A stretch of 64,000 bases of DNA from Prevotella melaninogenica. Its GTDB lineage: Bacteria; Bacteroidota; Bacteroidia; Bacteroidales; Bacteroidaceae. This document shows positions 32,688-41,525 of this stretch, in pieces. Positions within the stretch are counted from its first letter, which is position 1, and each line of letters starts with the position of its first letter. The stretch lies in the NCBI RefSeq assembly GCF_018127965.1, contig NZ_CP072349.1:624001-688000 (forward strand), given 5' to 3'. The notes under the pieces were generated by a model. The model worked only from the letters and a program-made list of their open reading frames with translations. It had not been told where the DNA came from and did not search any database. The position numbers and the translations under genes were made by a program.

Positions 32688-34982
32688 CTAAAGAACCTCT
32701 AAAACCTCTTGTACATCCTTGATATTCTTCATACTTTCAACGATAAACTGTACATCTTTGCGATCGTGAACTTGCATCTCAATCGTTCCCTCAAAGATTC
32801 CATTATCGCTGGAAATCGTTATCTTGCGGATATTAATACCTAACTGGTCGGAGAGAACATCAGAGATGTCGTGCAGCATACCGCTGCGGTCAATACCACG
32901 AATCTCAATCGTTGCATCGAAGAACAAACGACGGTGCATATCCCATTTAGCATCTAAGATTCTACCGCCATAGCTTGCTTTCAACTTTGCAGCTACTGGA
33001 CAGGCACGCTTATGAATCTCGATGTGGTTCTTGTTGTCAATATATCCGAGGATATCATCACCTGGGATAGCATGGCAGCAGTGTGGGAAGAGATAGCGAT
33101 GTATGTTTTCTTCGTTGATGAAGATAGGCTTCTTTCTGTTGAGTTCTTTGGTTACAACGATTAAGCCTTCAGTATTTTCTGTGTCCTTAGCCTCTATAGA
33201 CTCTGTCTCCTTCTTATCATTCGACTTCAAGAAAGGAACGTAACGACGCCAGCCACGTGAGGTAACAGTCTTCTCAGACTTTGATTTACCATGGAGTTCG
33301 TTTAAATCGGTGTCGCCAAGGATAACAGTTTTATCACCAACGGCAAGGAAAAGATTCTCATGCTTGTGGAGGTCGTGTAGCTCGCAAAGCTTATCCAAGG
33401 TGGCAGTTGTCATCTCAAGGTCGTGTGCTTTCAACCACTTAGAGAGCTGCTCTTCACCAGCCTTTTGTAATTCACGGCTCTCACGTCGCAAGATAGCTTG
33501 TATCTTTGCTTTTGCCTTCGCTGTAGACACAAAGTTTATCCATGAAGGATTGACGTGTTGCGACATCGAAGTCAGGATTTCTACCTGGTCACCACTGTTG
33601 AGTTTATGGCTCAAAGGAACAAGCTTATGGTTTACTTTCGCACCAATACAATGGCTACCAAGGAAGGTGTGGATTTGGAATGCAAAGTCGAGTGCTGTAC
33701 AACCTGCAGGCATCGTCTTGATCTCTCCCTTTGGTGTAAAGACGAAGATTTCAGATGCAAAGAGGTTGAGTTTGATAGCATCGAGGAAGTCCATAGCATC
33801 TGGCTGTGGGTCGTCGAGAATCTCTTTTATCGTACTGAGCCACTCATTCAATTCGCCTTCATCCTCAGTAATCTCACCTCCATCCTTATATTTCCAATGT
33901 GCTGCAAAGCCTTGTTCAGCTAATTCGTTCATGTGTTCAGAACGTATCTGCACCTCAATCCAACGGCCCTTAGCAGACATGAGAGTTACGTGCAATGCCT
34001 GATAACCATTAGCCTTAGGATGGTTCACCCAGTCACGCAGACGATCGGGATGACTCTTATAAATCTGACTGATAGCCACATAAATCTGGAAACAGTTGTT
34101 GATTTCCTCATCTGGTGACTTCGGTTTATAGATGATACGTACGGCAAGGATATCGTATATTTCTTCAAAGGTGACGTGTTTGTTCTGCATCTTATTCCAA
34201 ATAGAATAAGGACTCTTAACACGTGCTTTGAGTTCATATTCAAAGCCCATCTTGTCAAGTTCGGCACGGATAGGTGCTGTGAACTGTTCAAAGAGGGTGT
34301 CACGCTGCGCCTGTGTTGAAGCAAGTTTCTTCTCAATAGAGGCGTATGCGTCAGGATGTTCGTATCGGAAGCTAAGGTCTTCTAACTCAGTCTTAATCTT
34401 ATTAAGTCCCAATCGGTTTGCAAGTGGTGCATAGATATAGAGCGTTTCACCTGCAATCTTATACTGTTTGCTGGCAGGCTGAGAAGCGAGCGTACGCATG
34501 TTATGCAGACGGTCGCATATCTTGATAAGGATAACGCGAATGTCGTCACTCATAGTAAGCAAAAGCTTCTTGAAATTCTCAGCTTGTGCTGAAGCCTGTT
34601 CGCCAAAGATACCACCAGAAATCTTGGTTAGTCCGTCAACGATTTGTGCAATCTTAGGTCCGAAGATATTTTCCATATCTTCCACTGTATAGTCGGTATC
34701 TTCTACGACATCATGTAAGAGGGCTGCACAGATACTCGTTGCCCCGAGTCCCATCTCTTCACAAGCAATCTGGGCAACGGCAATGGGGTGCATGATATAA
34801 GGTTCGCCCGAGAGTCGGCGCACACCCTTATGCGCTTGTCGTGCGAAGTTGAAAGCCTTGGTAATGATATCAACCTTCTTTCGATGACGTGAAGCGAGAT
34901 AGGTATCAATGAGATGCTGAAAGGCATCATCTACCATCTTTTCATAGTCAATCTCCTTAACTTCAATATTGTCCTTGTCCAT
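32688..34982 (-). CDS. rel: RelA/SpoT family (p)ppGpp synthetase/hydrolase
   Basis: Rel makes and breaks the stringent-response alarmone (p)ppGpp in the cytoplasm. The 764-residue protein has the HD hydrolase domain (H65 in YIMHP, H90-D91 in AALLHDVVEDTD, and DRLHNMRTL near 161-169), the synthetase domain with RVKSPYSIWNKM, YDILAVRIIY and GYQALHVT, then the TGS domain (IFVFTPKGEIKTMPAG) and a C-terminal ACT domain ending at the stop. Both catalytic sites look intact, so it should be bifunctional. It is the last gene of the parAB-DUF5683-transglycosylase run, 40 bp after its neighbour. Confidence 0.96.
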   Translation of the reverse strand: MDKDNIEVKEIDYEKMVDDAFQHLIDTYLASRHRKKVDIITKAFNFARQAHKGVRRLSGEPYIMHPIAVAQIACEEMGLGATSICAALLHDVVEDTDYTVEDMENIFGPKIAQIVDGLTKISGGIFGEQASAQAENFKKLLLTMSDDIRVILIKICDRLHNMRTLASQPASKQYKIAGETLYIYAPLANRLGLNKIKTELEDLSFRYEHPDAYASIEKKLASTQAQRDTLFEQFTAPIRAELDKMGFEYELKARVKSPYSIWNKMQNKHVTFEEIYDILAVRIIYKPKSPDEEINNCFQIYVAISQIYKSHPDRLRDWVNHPKANGYQALHVTLMSAKGRWIEVQIRSEHMNELAEQGFAAHWKYKDGGEITEDEGELNEWLSTIKEILDDPQPDAMDFLDAIKLNLFASEIFVFTPKGEIKTMPAGCTALDFAFQIHTFLGSHCIGAKVNHKLVPLSHKLNSGDQVEILTSMSQHVNPSWINFVSTAKAKAKIQAILRRESRELQKAGEEQLSKWLKAHDLEMTTATLDKLCELHDLHKHENLFLAVGDKTVILGDTDLNELHGKSKSEKTVTSRGWRRYVPFLKSNDKKETESIEAKDTENTEGLIVVTKELNRKKPIFINEENIHRYLFPHCCHAIPGDDILGYIDNKNHIEIHKRACPVAAKLKASYGGRILDAKWDMHRRLFFDATIEIRGIDRSGMLHDISDVLSDQLGINIRKITISSDNGIFEGTIEMQVHDRKDVQFIVESMKNIKDVQEVLEVL

Positions 34983-35022
34983 TGTGCATCCTCCCTTTAT
35001 ATAATAAGGTAAAAGAATCTTG

Positions 35023-36159
35023 TTAGTATGGCATGGCTCCTTGGCTTGTATTAGTAGCCGCGATAGTCATGCTTGGTTCTTCGTTTGGTGTTTCGTTTTG
35101 GTAAATTAGATCTTTGTAAACTTTGAACTTCTCAATCATTTCAGAAGGCAGGCGTAGCTTAGCAACACCATTGGTAGTAAAAGCCTTGATTAAACCCTGT
35201 CGATACTGTGGATTAAGTACTTTCAAATCGTCCACATTCATATCTAATACGTTGGCAATCTTGGCAAGTGTAACGTCCTTCTCTATAATAATCGTGTCGC
35301 AGCGGTTAGGCAGACCCGTTGACAGAGGTGTGATGTTGTAATCAGCATAGTAGTTCATCACATAATTTGCTGCGATGAAAGCGGGAACATAACCACGTGT
35401 CTCCTTTGGTAAATGCTGATAGACAGCCCAGAAGTCAGCACCTCCACCAGCCTTTGTGATAGCACTGCTAACACGTCCCGGTCCACAGTTATAGGCAGCC
35501 AGTGCTAGAGTCCAGTCGCCAAATCGTTTGTAAAGGTCGCTCAGCATACGTGCTGCAGCGTAGGAAGACTTCTCTGGGTCGCGGCGTTCATCAATATAAC
35601 TGTCAATCTGAAGGTCATATTGTTTACCTGTTGTTGCCATGAATTGCCATAGTCCTGCTGCTCCCACACGTGAGGTAGCATTAGGGTTTAAGCCCGACTC
35701 TATCACAGGAAGATACTTCAGCTCTAATGGTAAACCATAGAAACGTAGTGCTTCCTCAAAGATAGGGTTGTAATAACGCGCACGCCCCAGCAGGTAAGAA
35801 GTTGATTGGCGTCCTGCCTTTGTGTAGCGATCGATATATTTCTTAACTTCCTCATTACAGGTCATTGTCATTACATTCGATAGATTACGCATCTTACGAT
35901 CGATGACTTCCATACCGTTTTCTGGCTCTGTAGTGTTCGTAGAGGGTGTATTTTCAAACCCTGTTTGTATGCCACTATTATAGAACTTATCATCTACATA
36001 GTCTACATCAACATATCCTGCCATCGTTTCTGATGCATCAGGAATCATCACATTCACAGCTTTACCACGACTATCAACGACAATTTGCTGTTGTGCATAG
36101 ATTCCGCAGGTTGCTCCCATTGTAATAAGGAAGGAAACAATATATCTCTTTCTACTCAT
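35023..36159 (-). CDS. Lytic transglycosylase (MltD-like, SLT domain)
   Basis: This enzyme cleaves the glycan strands of peptidoglycan. The 378-residue protein has a signal peptide ending GIYAQQ, a low-complexity linker (50-90) and an SLT goose-lysozyme-type domain: catalytic E154 in LPVIESGLNPNATS, then VGAAGLWQFM and LALAAYNCGPGRV. A weak LysM-like module follows (about 295-345, DVTLAKIANVLDMNVDDLKV). There is no lipobox, so it is periplasmic and soluble. It lies between DUF5683 and Rel in a gene order common in Bacteroidota. Confidence 0.92.
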   Translation of the reverse strand: MSRKRYIVSFLITMGATCGIYAQQQIVVDSRGKAVNVMIPDASETMAGYVDVDYVDDKFYNSGIQTGFENTPSTNTTEPENGMEVIDRKMRNLSNVMTMTCNEEVKKYIDRYTKAGRQSTSYLLGRARYYNPIFEEALRFYGLPLELKYLPVIESGLNPNATSRVGAAGLWQFMATTGKQYDLQIDSYIDERRDPEKSSYAAARMLSDLYKRFGDWTLALAAYNCGPGRVSSAITKAGGGADFWAVYQHLPKETRGYVPAFIAANYVMNYYADYNITPLSTGLPNRCDTIIIEKDVTLAKIANVLDMNVDDLKVLNPQYRQGLIKAFTTNGVAKLRLPSEMIEKFKVYKDLIYQNETPNEEPSMTIAATNTSQGAMPY

Positions 36160-36199
36160 TATTTCTTAGTTAGTTAGCGCAAATACAGTGCGCTGCTGC

Positions 36200-36982
36200 T
36201 TAGAATGTCAGACTACATCCAATACCTATTGCCGATGAACGGAAAGGGTTGTTAGGTGTAGCGATACTCTTATTTGATATGACCGTCGGTGCAATATGCA
36301 GTGAGAGGTCATCTGATATGTCAAAGTCGGATAAGGAAGCGTCTACGTAAGCATCAATAACTGATAAGGCATAAACCGCAATAGTCGTAAAGATACTTAG
36401 GTCACGCCATCTGCGGTAGCGGTCCTTACGCTGTTTGAAGATGTTCTTATAACGCTCTTCATTGGCAGGGGTAATCGTAGCTCCAAGGTGTAGGAAGTTA
36501 TTATAACTCTGCGTTGTTGGGTCATTATCCATGATGTCCATATAAGCCTGTGCATAATCATGGTACATCTGGTTGTTCCATGTCATAGCATAAACACAAC
36601 CTACAAAGCCTCCGTAGAAGATTGGTAGTTTCCAGTACTTACGGTTGTAAACCTGTCCAGCACCGGGGATGACGAGGGCAAGCCATAAAGCACGCTTAGG
36701 ATTAGGGCGCCACTTAGACCAGTCGCGTCCCTGTTTCTTTACCATGCCGACACTATCCTTTCGCAGAACAGAAGTGAGTTTACCCTCATCATCTGGTGTG
36801 AGGATTGCCTTCTCTTCTATATATTTATCCTGCGAACTCGGTATCTCAACGACTGTAGAGTCGCCTGGATACATAACCTTTAACGTGTCATGGGGCAGAT
36901 CTTGTGCCTGCATGACCGTAACACTGGTGAGCATTCCGGTTATCAACAGTCCTTTGAGGATTCTATTCTTCATCTTCATCAC
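36200..36982 (-). CDS. DUF5683 domain protein
   Basis: The 260-residue protein has a signal peptide (ending VMQAQ), a polar stretch, and then the DUF5683 core with RALWLALVIPGAGQVYNRKYWKLP near 97-120, followed by two hydrophobic helices and a C-terminal amphipathic stretch ending GIGCSLTF. It is an envelope protein of unknown role, found in Bacteroidota next to parB and lytic transglycosylase genes. A start at the third Met (36973) is equally plausible. The short gap to the transglycosylase gene (40 bp) supports co-transcription. Confidence 0.82.
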   Translation of the reverse strand: MMKMKNRILKGLLITGMLTSVTVMQAQDLPHDTLKVMYPGDSTVVEIPSSQDKYIEEKAILTPDDEGKLTSVLRKDSVGMVKKQGRDWSKWRPNPKRALWLALVIPGAGQVYNRKYWKLPIFYGGFVGCVYAMTWNNQMYHDYAQAYMDIMDNDPTTQSYNNFLHLGATITPANEERYKNIFKQRKDRYRRWRDLSIFTTIAVYALSVIDAYVDASLSDFDISDDLSLHIAPTVISNKSIATPNNPFRSSAIGIGCSLTF

Positions 36983-37149
36983 TACCCGTTATCTTGCTTA
37001 AGTTGCTGGTTTGAAGGTTTGTTACTTATTCTTTGCTTTGTGGTCAGCCATTTGTTGAGGCTTCCTAATGCTTGTGAATAGTTCTTCTAAACCAGTATAC
37101 TTGCTTATCTTATACTTACTAATACCTTAATCTTTCCGTGTAGAAAGTC

Positions 37150-38055
37150 TTACTTCATCTTATCCATCACTTCCATGATGTGAAGTAACTCCTCTTCTGA
37201 TGCAAACGGAATACTAATCTTACCCTTTCCATCAGCGTTACAACTCATCTGTACCTTTGTGTCGAAGAATGATGAGAGTCGTTGTTTGAGGATGTTAAAC
37301 TCCTCTGGAAGGCGAGTTCGAGCAGAAATCTTCTTCTTTGCGCTCTGTATATCTTCTCCGTTGTTGAGTTGCTGACAAAGTTCTTCAACCTTGCGAACGC
37401 TATATCCGTTCTTTAAAATCTCACGATAGAGTTTCAATTGCAGTGAAGGACTATCCAAAGAAAGTAATGCACGAGCATGTCCCATGTCTATTTCTTTCTT
37501 CTGCAGACCCATCTGTACCAATGCAGGGAGCTTCAATAAACGAAGGTAGTTAGCAATAGCAGCACGGCTCTTACCGACACGCTCTGCTACACGCTCCTGA
37601 GTCATTCCGCTCTTTTCAAGCAGATGTTCGTAAGCCAAAGCAATCTCAATCGCATTCAAGTCTTCACGCTGGATATTCTCAACCAGCGCCAACTCCATTA
37701 CGCTCTCGTCCTTAATCGTACGGATATAGGCTGGAACAGCCTTCAAACCTGCCAACTGACTGGCACGCCAACGGCGCTCACCAGCAATAATTTGGAAGCG
37801 ATTCTCATCTATCTGGCGCAGTGTAATCGGCTGAACGAGTCCTAACTCACGAATACTGTTAGCCAACTCTTCCAACGCAACAGGGTCGAATTCTCGACGA
37901 GGTTGGTTTGGATTGGCTTCAATCTGGTCTAAGGCAATCTCGTTGATGGTAGAACTACCTTGGGTACTGACAGCTTCAGTAGATATCAATGCATCCAGAC
38001 CACGGCCGAGGGCATTGGTCTTTGCGTTTCGATTATATTTCTTTTGTACAGCCAT
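37150..38055 (-). CDS. parB: Chromosome partitioning protein ParB
   Basis: ParB is a CTP-dependent clamp that loads at parS sites and works with ParA in origin segregation. The 301-residue protein opens with a basic tail holding GRGLDALI (17-24), then NPNQPRREF, the CTP-binding motif GERRWRA at 92-98, ENIQREDLNAIEIALAY, and the helix-turn-helix MTQERVAERVGKSRAAIANY near 145-164. The C-terminal dimer region ends HIMEVMDKMK. It lies downstream of parA after 209 bp; that gap holds a purine-rich repeat at 38067-38101. No parS site was recognised in the window. Confidence 0.96.
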   Translation of the reverse strand: MAVQKKYNRNAKTNALGRGLDALISTEAVSTQGSSTINEIALDQIEANPNQPRREFDPVALEELANSIRELGLVQPITLRQIDENRFQIIAGERRWRASQLAGLKAVPAYIRTIKDESVMELALVENIQREDLNAIEIALAYEHLLEKSGMTQERVAERVGKSRAAIANYLRLLKLPALVQMGLQKKEIDMGHARALLSLDSPSLQLKLYREILKNGYSVRKVEELCQQLNNGEDIQSAKKKISARTRLPEEFNILKQRLSSFFDTKVQMSCNADGKGKISIPFASEEELLHIMEVMDKMK

Positions 38056-38066
38056 AGTCTTTGTTT

Positions 38067-38101
38067 GGGAGTTAATGGAGTTAAGGAGTTAGGTGGAGTT
38101 A
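38067..38101 (+). repeat. Purine-rich GGAGTTAAGGAG repeat between parA and parB
   Basis: The stretch GGGAGTTAATGGAGTTAAGG followed by AGTTAGGTGGAGTTAG is a degenerate relative of the repeats at 8693-8740 and 48829-48945. It lies just upstream of the parB start on the template side. Confidence 0.6.
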
Positions 38102-38264
38102 GCGGTTGTTTTGCCCGATATTACGATGCTTTTCGTCTCCAGTCCTTTGTCTCTTTATTATCTACAGCTAATCTATCTGTGATAGAAACATTAGTTTTAC
38201 AACCAGAAAACGGTACATCCGTGAGTCTCAAAGCATACCTTTACACTCCGTATCTTTCCCTTTT

Positions 38265-39032
38265 TTATTTCTTATTCTTTTCAATGATTTCCTTTGCAAG
38301 GCTAAGATGATTCTTTGCACCTGTAGAGTCAGCATCATAGAGGATAACTGGTAAACCATGACTCGGACTCTCAGAGAGTTTCACGTTACGCTGGATAACA
38401 GCCTTGAAAACTAACTCTTGGAAGTGGCGCTTCACCTCATCGTAAATCTGACGGGCAAGACGCAGACGACTGTCGTACATCGTCAGCAGGAAGCCCTCTA
38501 TCTCCAACTTCGGATTTAACTTACTCTTGATAATCTTAATGGTGTTCAACAACTTGCTGATACCCTCCAATGCAAAGTATTCACACTGCACAGGAATGAT
38601 AACAGAGTCAGCTGCTGTCAATGCATTGACAGTAATCAAACCGAGTGACGGACTACAGTCTATGAGGATGTAATCGTAATCGTCACGGATTGGAGCAAGT
38701 AAACTGCTCATAACCTTCTCACGACCATTAAGCTTCAACATCTCAATTTCAGCTCCAACAAGGTCGATATGGCTCGGAACAATGTCCAATCCTTCTATGT
38801 CAGTGGTGTAGATAGCGTCTTTTATGTCGGCATGGTCAATGATACATTCGTAAAGCGAACAATCCACCTCTTTGATATCCACGCCCAAACCGCTCGATGC
38901 ATTAGCCTGCGGATCGGCATCAATCACCAGTACAGACTTCTCAAGCGTTGCTAAAGAAGCAGCCAAGTTGATGGTGGTAGTCGTCTTTCCGACGCCGCCT
39001 TTTTGGTTGGCAAGTGCGATAATCTTTCCCAT
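38265..39032 (-). CDS. parA: Chromosome partitioning ATPase ParA (Soj)
   Basis: ParA is a Walker-type ATPase whose nucleoid gradient positions ParB-bound origins. The 255-residue protein opens MGKIIALANQ with the deviant Walker A KGGVGKTTT at 11-19, then DADPQANASSGLG and DYILIDCSPSLGLIT (Walker B). No N-terminal DNA-binding domain is present, as in chromosomal Soj. It is divergent from surE and carries a good promoter 34 bp upstream. Confidence 0.97.
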   Translation of the reverse strand: MGKIIALANQKGGVGKTTTTINLAASLATLEKSVLVIDADPQANASSGLGVDIKEVDCSLYECIIDHADIKDAIYTTDIEGLDIVPSHIDLVGAEIEMLKLNGREKVMSSLLAPIRDDYDYILIDCSPSLGLITVNALTAADSVIIPVQCEYFALEGISKLLNTIKIIKSKLNPKLEIEGFLLTMYDSRLRLARQIYDEVKRHFQELVFKAVIQRNVKLSESPSHGLPVILYDADSTGAKNHLSLAKEIIEKNKK

Positions 39033-39065
39033 TTTTCTATTTAATCCTATACATTTATTAGGCTA

Positions 39066-39073
39066 CAAAGATA
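39066..39073 (-). promoter_or_regulatory. -7 box of parA
   Basis: TATCTTTG on the minus strand, 33 nt before the parA ATG. The divergent surE gene has TACTTTTG at 39117-39124 on the plus strand, so the two promoters lie back to back within about 60 bp. Confidence 0.6.
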
Positions 39074-39146
39074 CATATTTTATATGAGATTGCAGGGCTT
39101 TATAAACCTTTTTTCGTACTTTTGCACTGAAATCAAAGTGAAATTT

Positions 39147-39920
39147 ATGAATTCTAAGAAACCACTCATACTTATATCTAACGATGATGGATACCACTCT
39201 AATGGTATTCGTACGCTCGTTTCATTCCTTACAGATTTTGCAGATGTTGTTGTCTGTGCTCCAGAAGCAGGACGTTCGGGTTTCTCATGTGCTTTCTCTG
39301 TGGTTGATTATCTACTGTTGAAGAAACGTCACAATATTCCCGACTGCGAGGTATGGTCATGTACAGGTACGCCTGTCGACTGTGTGAAGTTGGCGTTAGA
39401 CCAGATTCTTGTTGACCGAAAGCCTGACCTTATTTTGGGAGGTATCAATCATGGAGATAATTCTTCTGTGAATAATCATTACAGTGGTACGATGGGAATT
39501 GCGTATGAGGGTTGTATGAAATATATCCCTTCTATCGCTTTTTCAAGTTGTGATTATGATCCTAATGCTGACCTTTCTTACCTACGTGATTACGTAAGAC
39601 TTATTGTCAAGAAAGTTCTTGCTGATGGCTTGCCAAAAGGTGTCTGCCTAAATGTGAACTTCCCTAAGGTTGAGAAGTTTGCAGGACTGAAGGTTTGCCG
39701 TATGGGTTGGGGTAGTTGGACAAGAGAGGTTGAGGCTTGTAAGCATCCTCGTGGCTTTGATTATTATTGGATGACAGGGCATTATCGCAACGATGAGCCT
39801 GATGCAACCGATAATGATCAGTGGGCATTGGCGCATGGATATGTAACTGTTACGCCATCAAAGATTGACGTGACGGATTATGAAGTGCTCGATAAGATGA
39901 AATCGTGGGAATCTCTTTAA
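39147..39920 (+). CDS. surE: 5'/3'-nucleotidase SurE
   Basis: SurE removes phosphate from nucleoside monophosphates using a divalent metal. I start at ATG 39147 (MNSKKPLILISNDDG, 257 residues), because the longer frame from 39084 runs through a promoter box (TACTTTTG at 39117-39124). The metal-binding acids D13-D14 lie in SNDDGYHSNG. Other family marks are APEAGRSGFSCAFS, CTGTPVDCVKLAL and GGINHGDNSSVNNHYSGTMG. It is followed after 10 bp by lpxB, so the two form a unit. Confidence 0.94.
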   Translation: MNSKKPLILISNDDGYHSNGIRTLVSFLTDFADVVVCAPEAGRSGFSCAFSVVDYLLLKKRHNIPDCEVWSCTGTPVDCVKLALDQILVDRKPDLILGGINHGDNSSVNNHYSGTMGIAYEGCMKYIPSIAFSSCDYDPNADLSYLRDYVRLIVKKVLADGLPKGVCLNVNFPKVEKFAGLKVCRMGWGSWTREVEACKHPRGFDYYWMTGHYRNDEPDATDNDQWALAHGYVTVTPSKIDVTDYEVLDKMKSWESL

Positions 39921-39930
39921 TTTTGATATT

Positions 39931-41217
39931 ATGAAGTATTACCTGATAGTTGGTGAAGCATCTGGCGACTTACATGCCTCACGCCTTATGCAGTCGTTGA
40001 TGCAGTATGATCCTGAGGCTGAGTTTCGCTTCTTTGGTGGTGACCTGATGGCGAAAGTGGGGGGTACACGTGTGAAGCATTATCGTGAACTTGCCTATAT
40101 GGGGTTCGTTCCTGTATTGCTGCATCTGCCCACTATCTTCAAGAATATGAAGATGTGCAAGGAAGACATCATGCGTTGGAAGCCTGATGCGGTCATCCTT
40201 GTTGACTATCCGGGATTCAATCTTAGTATTGCAAAGTTTGTAAAGAAGAATACCAATATTCCTGTCTATTACTATATCTCCCCAAAGATATGGGCATGGA
40301 AGGAGTGGCGTATCAAAGCTATCAAACGTGATGTAAAAGAAATGTTCTCTATTCTTCCGTTTGAAGTTCCTTTCTATGAGAAGAAACATAATTACAAAAT
40401 ACATTATGTAGGTAACCCTACTGCCGAGGAGGTTGATAATTTCCGTCATGTCTATTCGGAGTCAAAAGACGAGTTCTGTCAGCGTAATGGCTTGTCTTCT
40501 AAGCCAATTATAGCCCTTCTTGCTGGTAGTCGTAAGCAGGAGATAAAGGATAATTTGCCTTCAATGTTGGAGGCTGCACGCCATTTTGAGGATTATCAGA
40601 TGGTGGTTGCTGCAGCACCTTCTATCACAGAAAGCTATTATAAGAAGTTTTTAGGTGATAGTGAAGCAAAGATGGTAAAGACACAGACTTATGAACTTCT
40701 GAGTCATGCTACAGTAGCACTTGTTACCAGTGGTACAGCAACGCTTGAGACAGCTTTGCTGAATGTTCCACAGGTTGTCTGCTACGAAACGCCAGTTCCC
40801 AAATTGATTCGTTTTGCTTTTAAGCATATTATTAAGGTACGTTTTATCTCTCTTGTCAACCTTATTGCTGATAAAGAGATTGTGCAAGAACTTCTTGCTG
40901 ATCGCTTCTCTATTCGCAACATTGCCAACGAGTTGTATCGGATTCTTCCTGGTCAGCCTTCGCGTGAACGTATGTTGGCTGATTATCAATATGTTCGTGA
41001 CCGATTAGGTAATGAGGTGGCACCTGGTAATGCGGCAAGAATCATGGTTGAGAAGTTGATTAGTAGTCATGCTAATCAATATGTGAACAGACAGATAAAC
41101 GAATCGACAAATGAGCAAGTGTGCGAGCTTGTAAGTGAACAATATGAGACGCTTACACATGAACACACTGATCATAATGGTAAGGTCCTGATAGGGGAGA
41201 GCAAGATTGATAACTAG
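39931..41217 (+). CDS. lpxB: Lipid-A-disaccharide synthase
   Basis: LpxB joins UDP-diacylglucosamine and lipid X in lipid A synthesis at the inner membrane. The protein opens MKYYLIVGEASGDLHASRL with RFFGGDLMAK, PDAVILVDYPGFNL, YYYISPKIWAWKEWRI and the C-terminal donor-site LLAGSRKQEI and SGTATLETALLN. The conserved part ends near AARIMVEKLI (about 375); the last 50 residues are polar and unlike the family. That tail is encoded opposite the 3' part of the minus-strand ORF 41005-41373 and is probably a run-on to a chance stop. Confidence 0.94.
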   Translation: MKYYLIVGEASGDLHASRLMQSLMQYDPEAEFRFFGGDLMAKVGGTRVKHYRELAYMGFVPVLLHLPTIFKNMKMCKEDIMRWKPDAVILVDYPGFNLSIAKFVKKNTNIPVYYYISPKIWAWKEWRIKAIKRDVKEMFSILPFEVPFYEKKHNYKIHYVGNPTAEEVDNFRHVYSESKDEFCQRNGLSSKPIIALLAGSRKQEIKDNLPSMLEAARHFEDYQMVVAAAPSITESYYKKFLGDSEAKMVKTQTYELLSHATVALVTSGTATLETALLNVPQVVCYETPVPKLIRFAFKHIIKVRFISLVNLIADKEIVQELLADRFSIRNIANELYRILPGQPSRERMLADYQYVRDRLGNEVAPGNAARIMVEKLISSHANQYVNRQINESTNEQVCELVSEQYETLTHEHTDHNGKVLIGESKIDN

Positions 41218-41373
41218 CTCCGACTTGAATGAATTGAAGAGTTCTTTCAACTGCTCAACATCATCATCATCAACCTGTGCAGTCTTGATGTCAGCCTTAT
41301 CATCATCCACATCTCGAAGTGTAGAACGAAGCATACTCATTAAGTGACCATCCTCAGCGTTTGGCACAATCAT
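41005..41373 (-). CDS. Small acidic protein, antisense to the 3' end of lpxB
   Basis: The frame of 122 codons begins MIVPNAEDGHLMSMLRSTLR and has an acidic section DVDDDKADIKTAQVDDDDVE then QLKELFNSFKSELVIN; the first 58 residues lie outside lpxB and look like a real protein with a helical, possibly coiled, acidic start. The last 60 are antisense to lpxB and look less protein-like. A promoter with TTTG-N19-TGTCTTTG stands 5 nt before the ATG, which is the best evidence for expression. I do not recognise the family. It may be a truncated gene whose end is now overlapped by lpxB. Confidence 0.45.
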   Translation of the reverse strand: MIVPNAEDGHLMSMLRSTLRDVDDDKADIKTAQVDDDDVEQLKELFNSFKSELVINLALPYQDLTIMISVFMCKRLILFTYKLAHLLICRFVYLSVHILISMTTNQLLNHDSCRITRCHLIT

Positions 41374-41378
41374 AGCTA

Positions 41379-41409
41379 CAAAGACACATTAAATCAAGCG
41401 AAATGCAAA
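41379..41409 (-). promoter_or_regulatory. Promoter of the small acidic ORF
   Basis: Minus strand: -33 TTTG at 41406-41409 and -7 TGTCTTTG at 41379-41386, 19 bp apart. The ATG at 41373 follows 5 nt after the box. On the plus strand a TATCTTTG at 41456-41463 serves the next gene. Confidence 0.5.
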
Positions 41410-41525
41410 ATAAAAATTAGTTTTAAATTGATAAGGCGAAAATGAGAATTTTATATATCTTTGTAATCTATTTGTGTTATTGTTCATATTGAATCTAAAA
41501 ATATAATAAACTTAAAACAGTAGAA

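Noticed and set aside
33310..34002. 230-codon plus-strand frame opposite rel
   Set aside because: Serine-rich antisense shadow of the conserved synthetase region.
37150..39032. parS sites near parAB
   Set aside because: No GTTTCACGTGAAAC-like palindrome seen; the nearest string (GTTTCACGTTAC inside parA) lacks symmetry.
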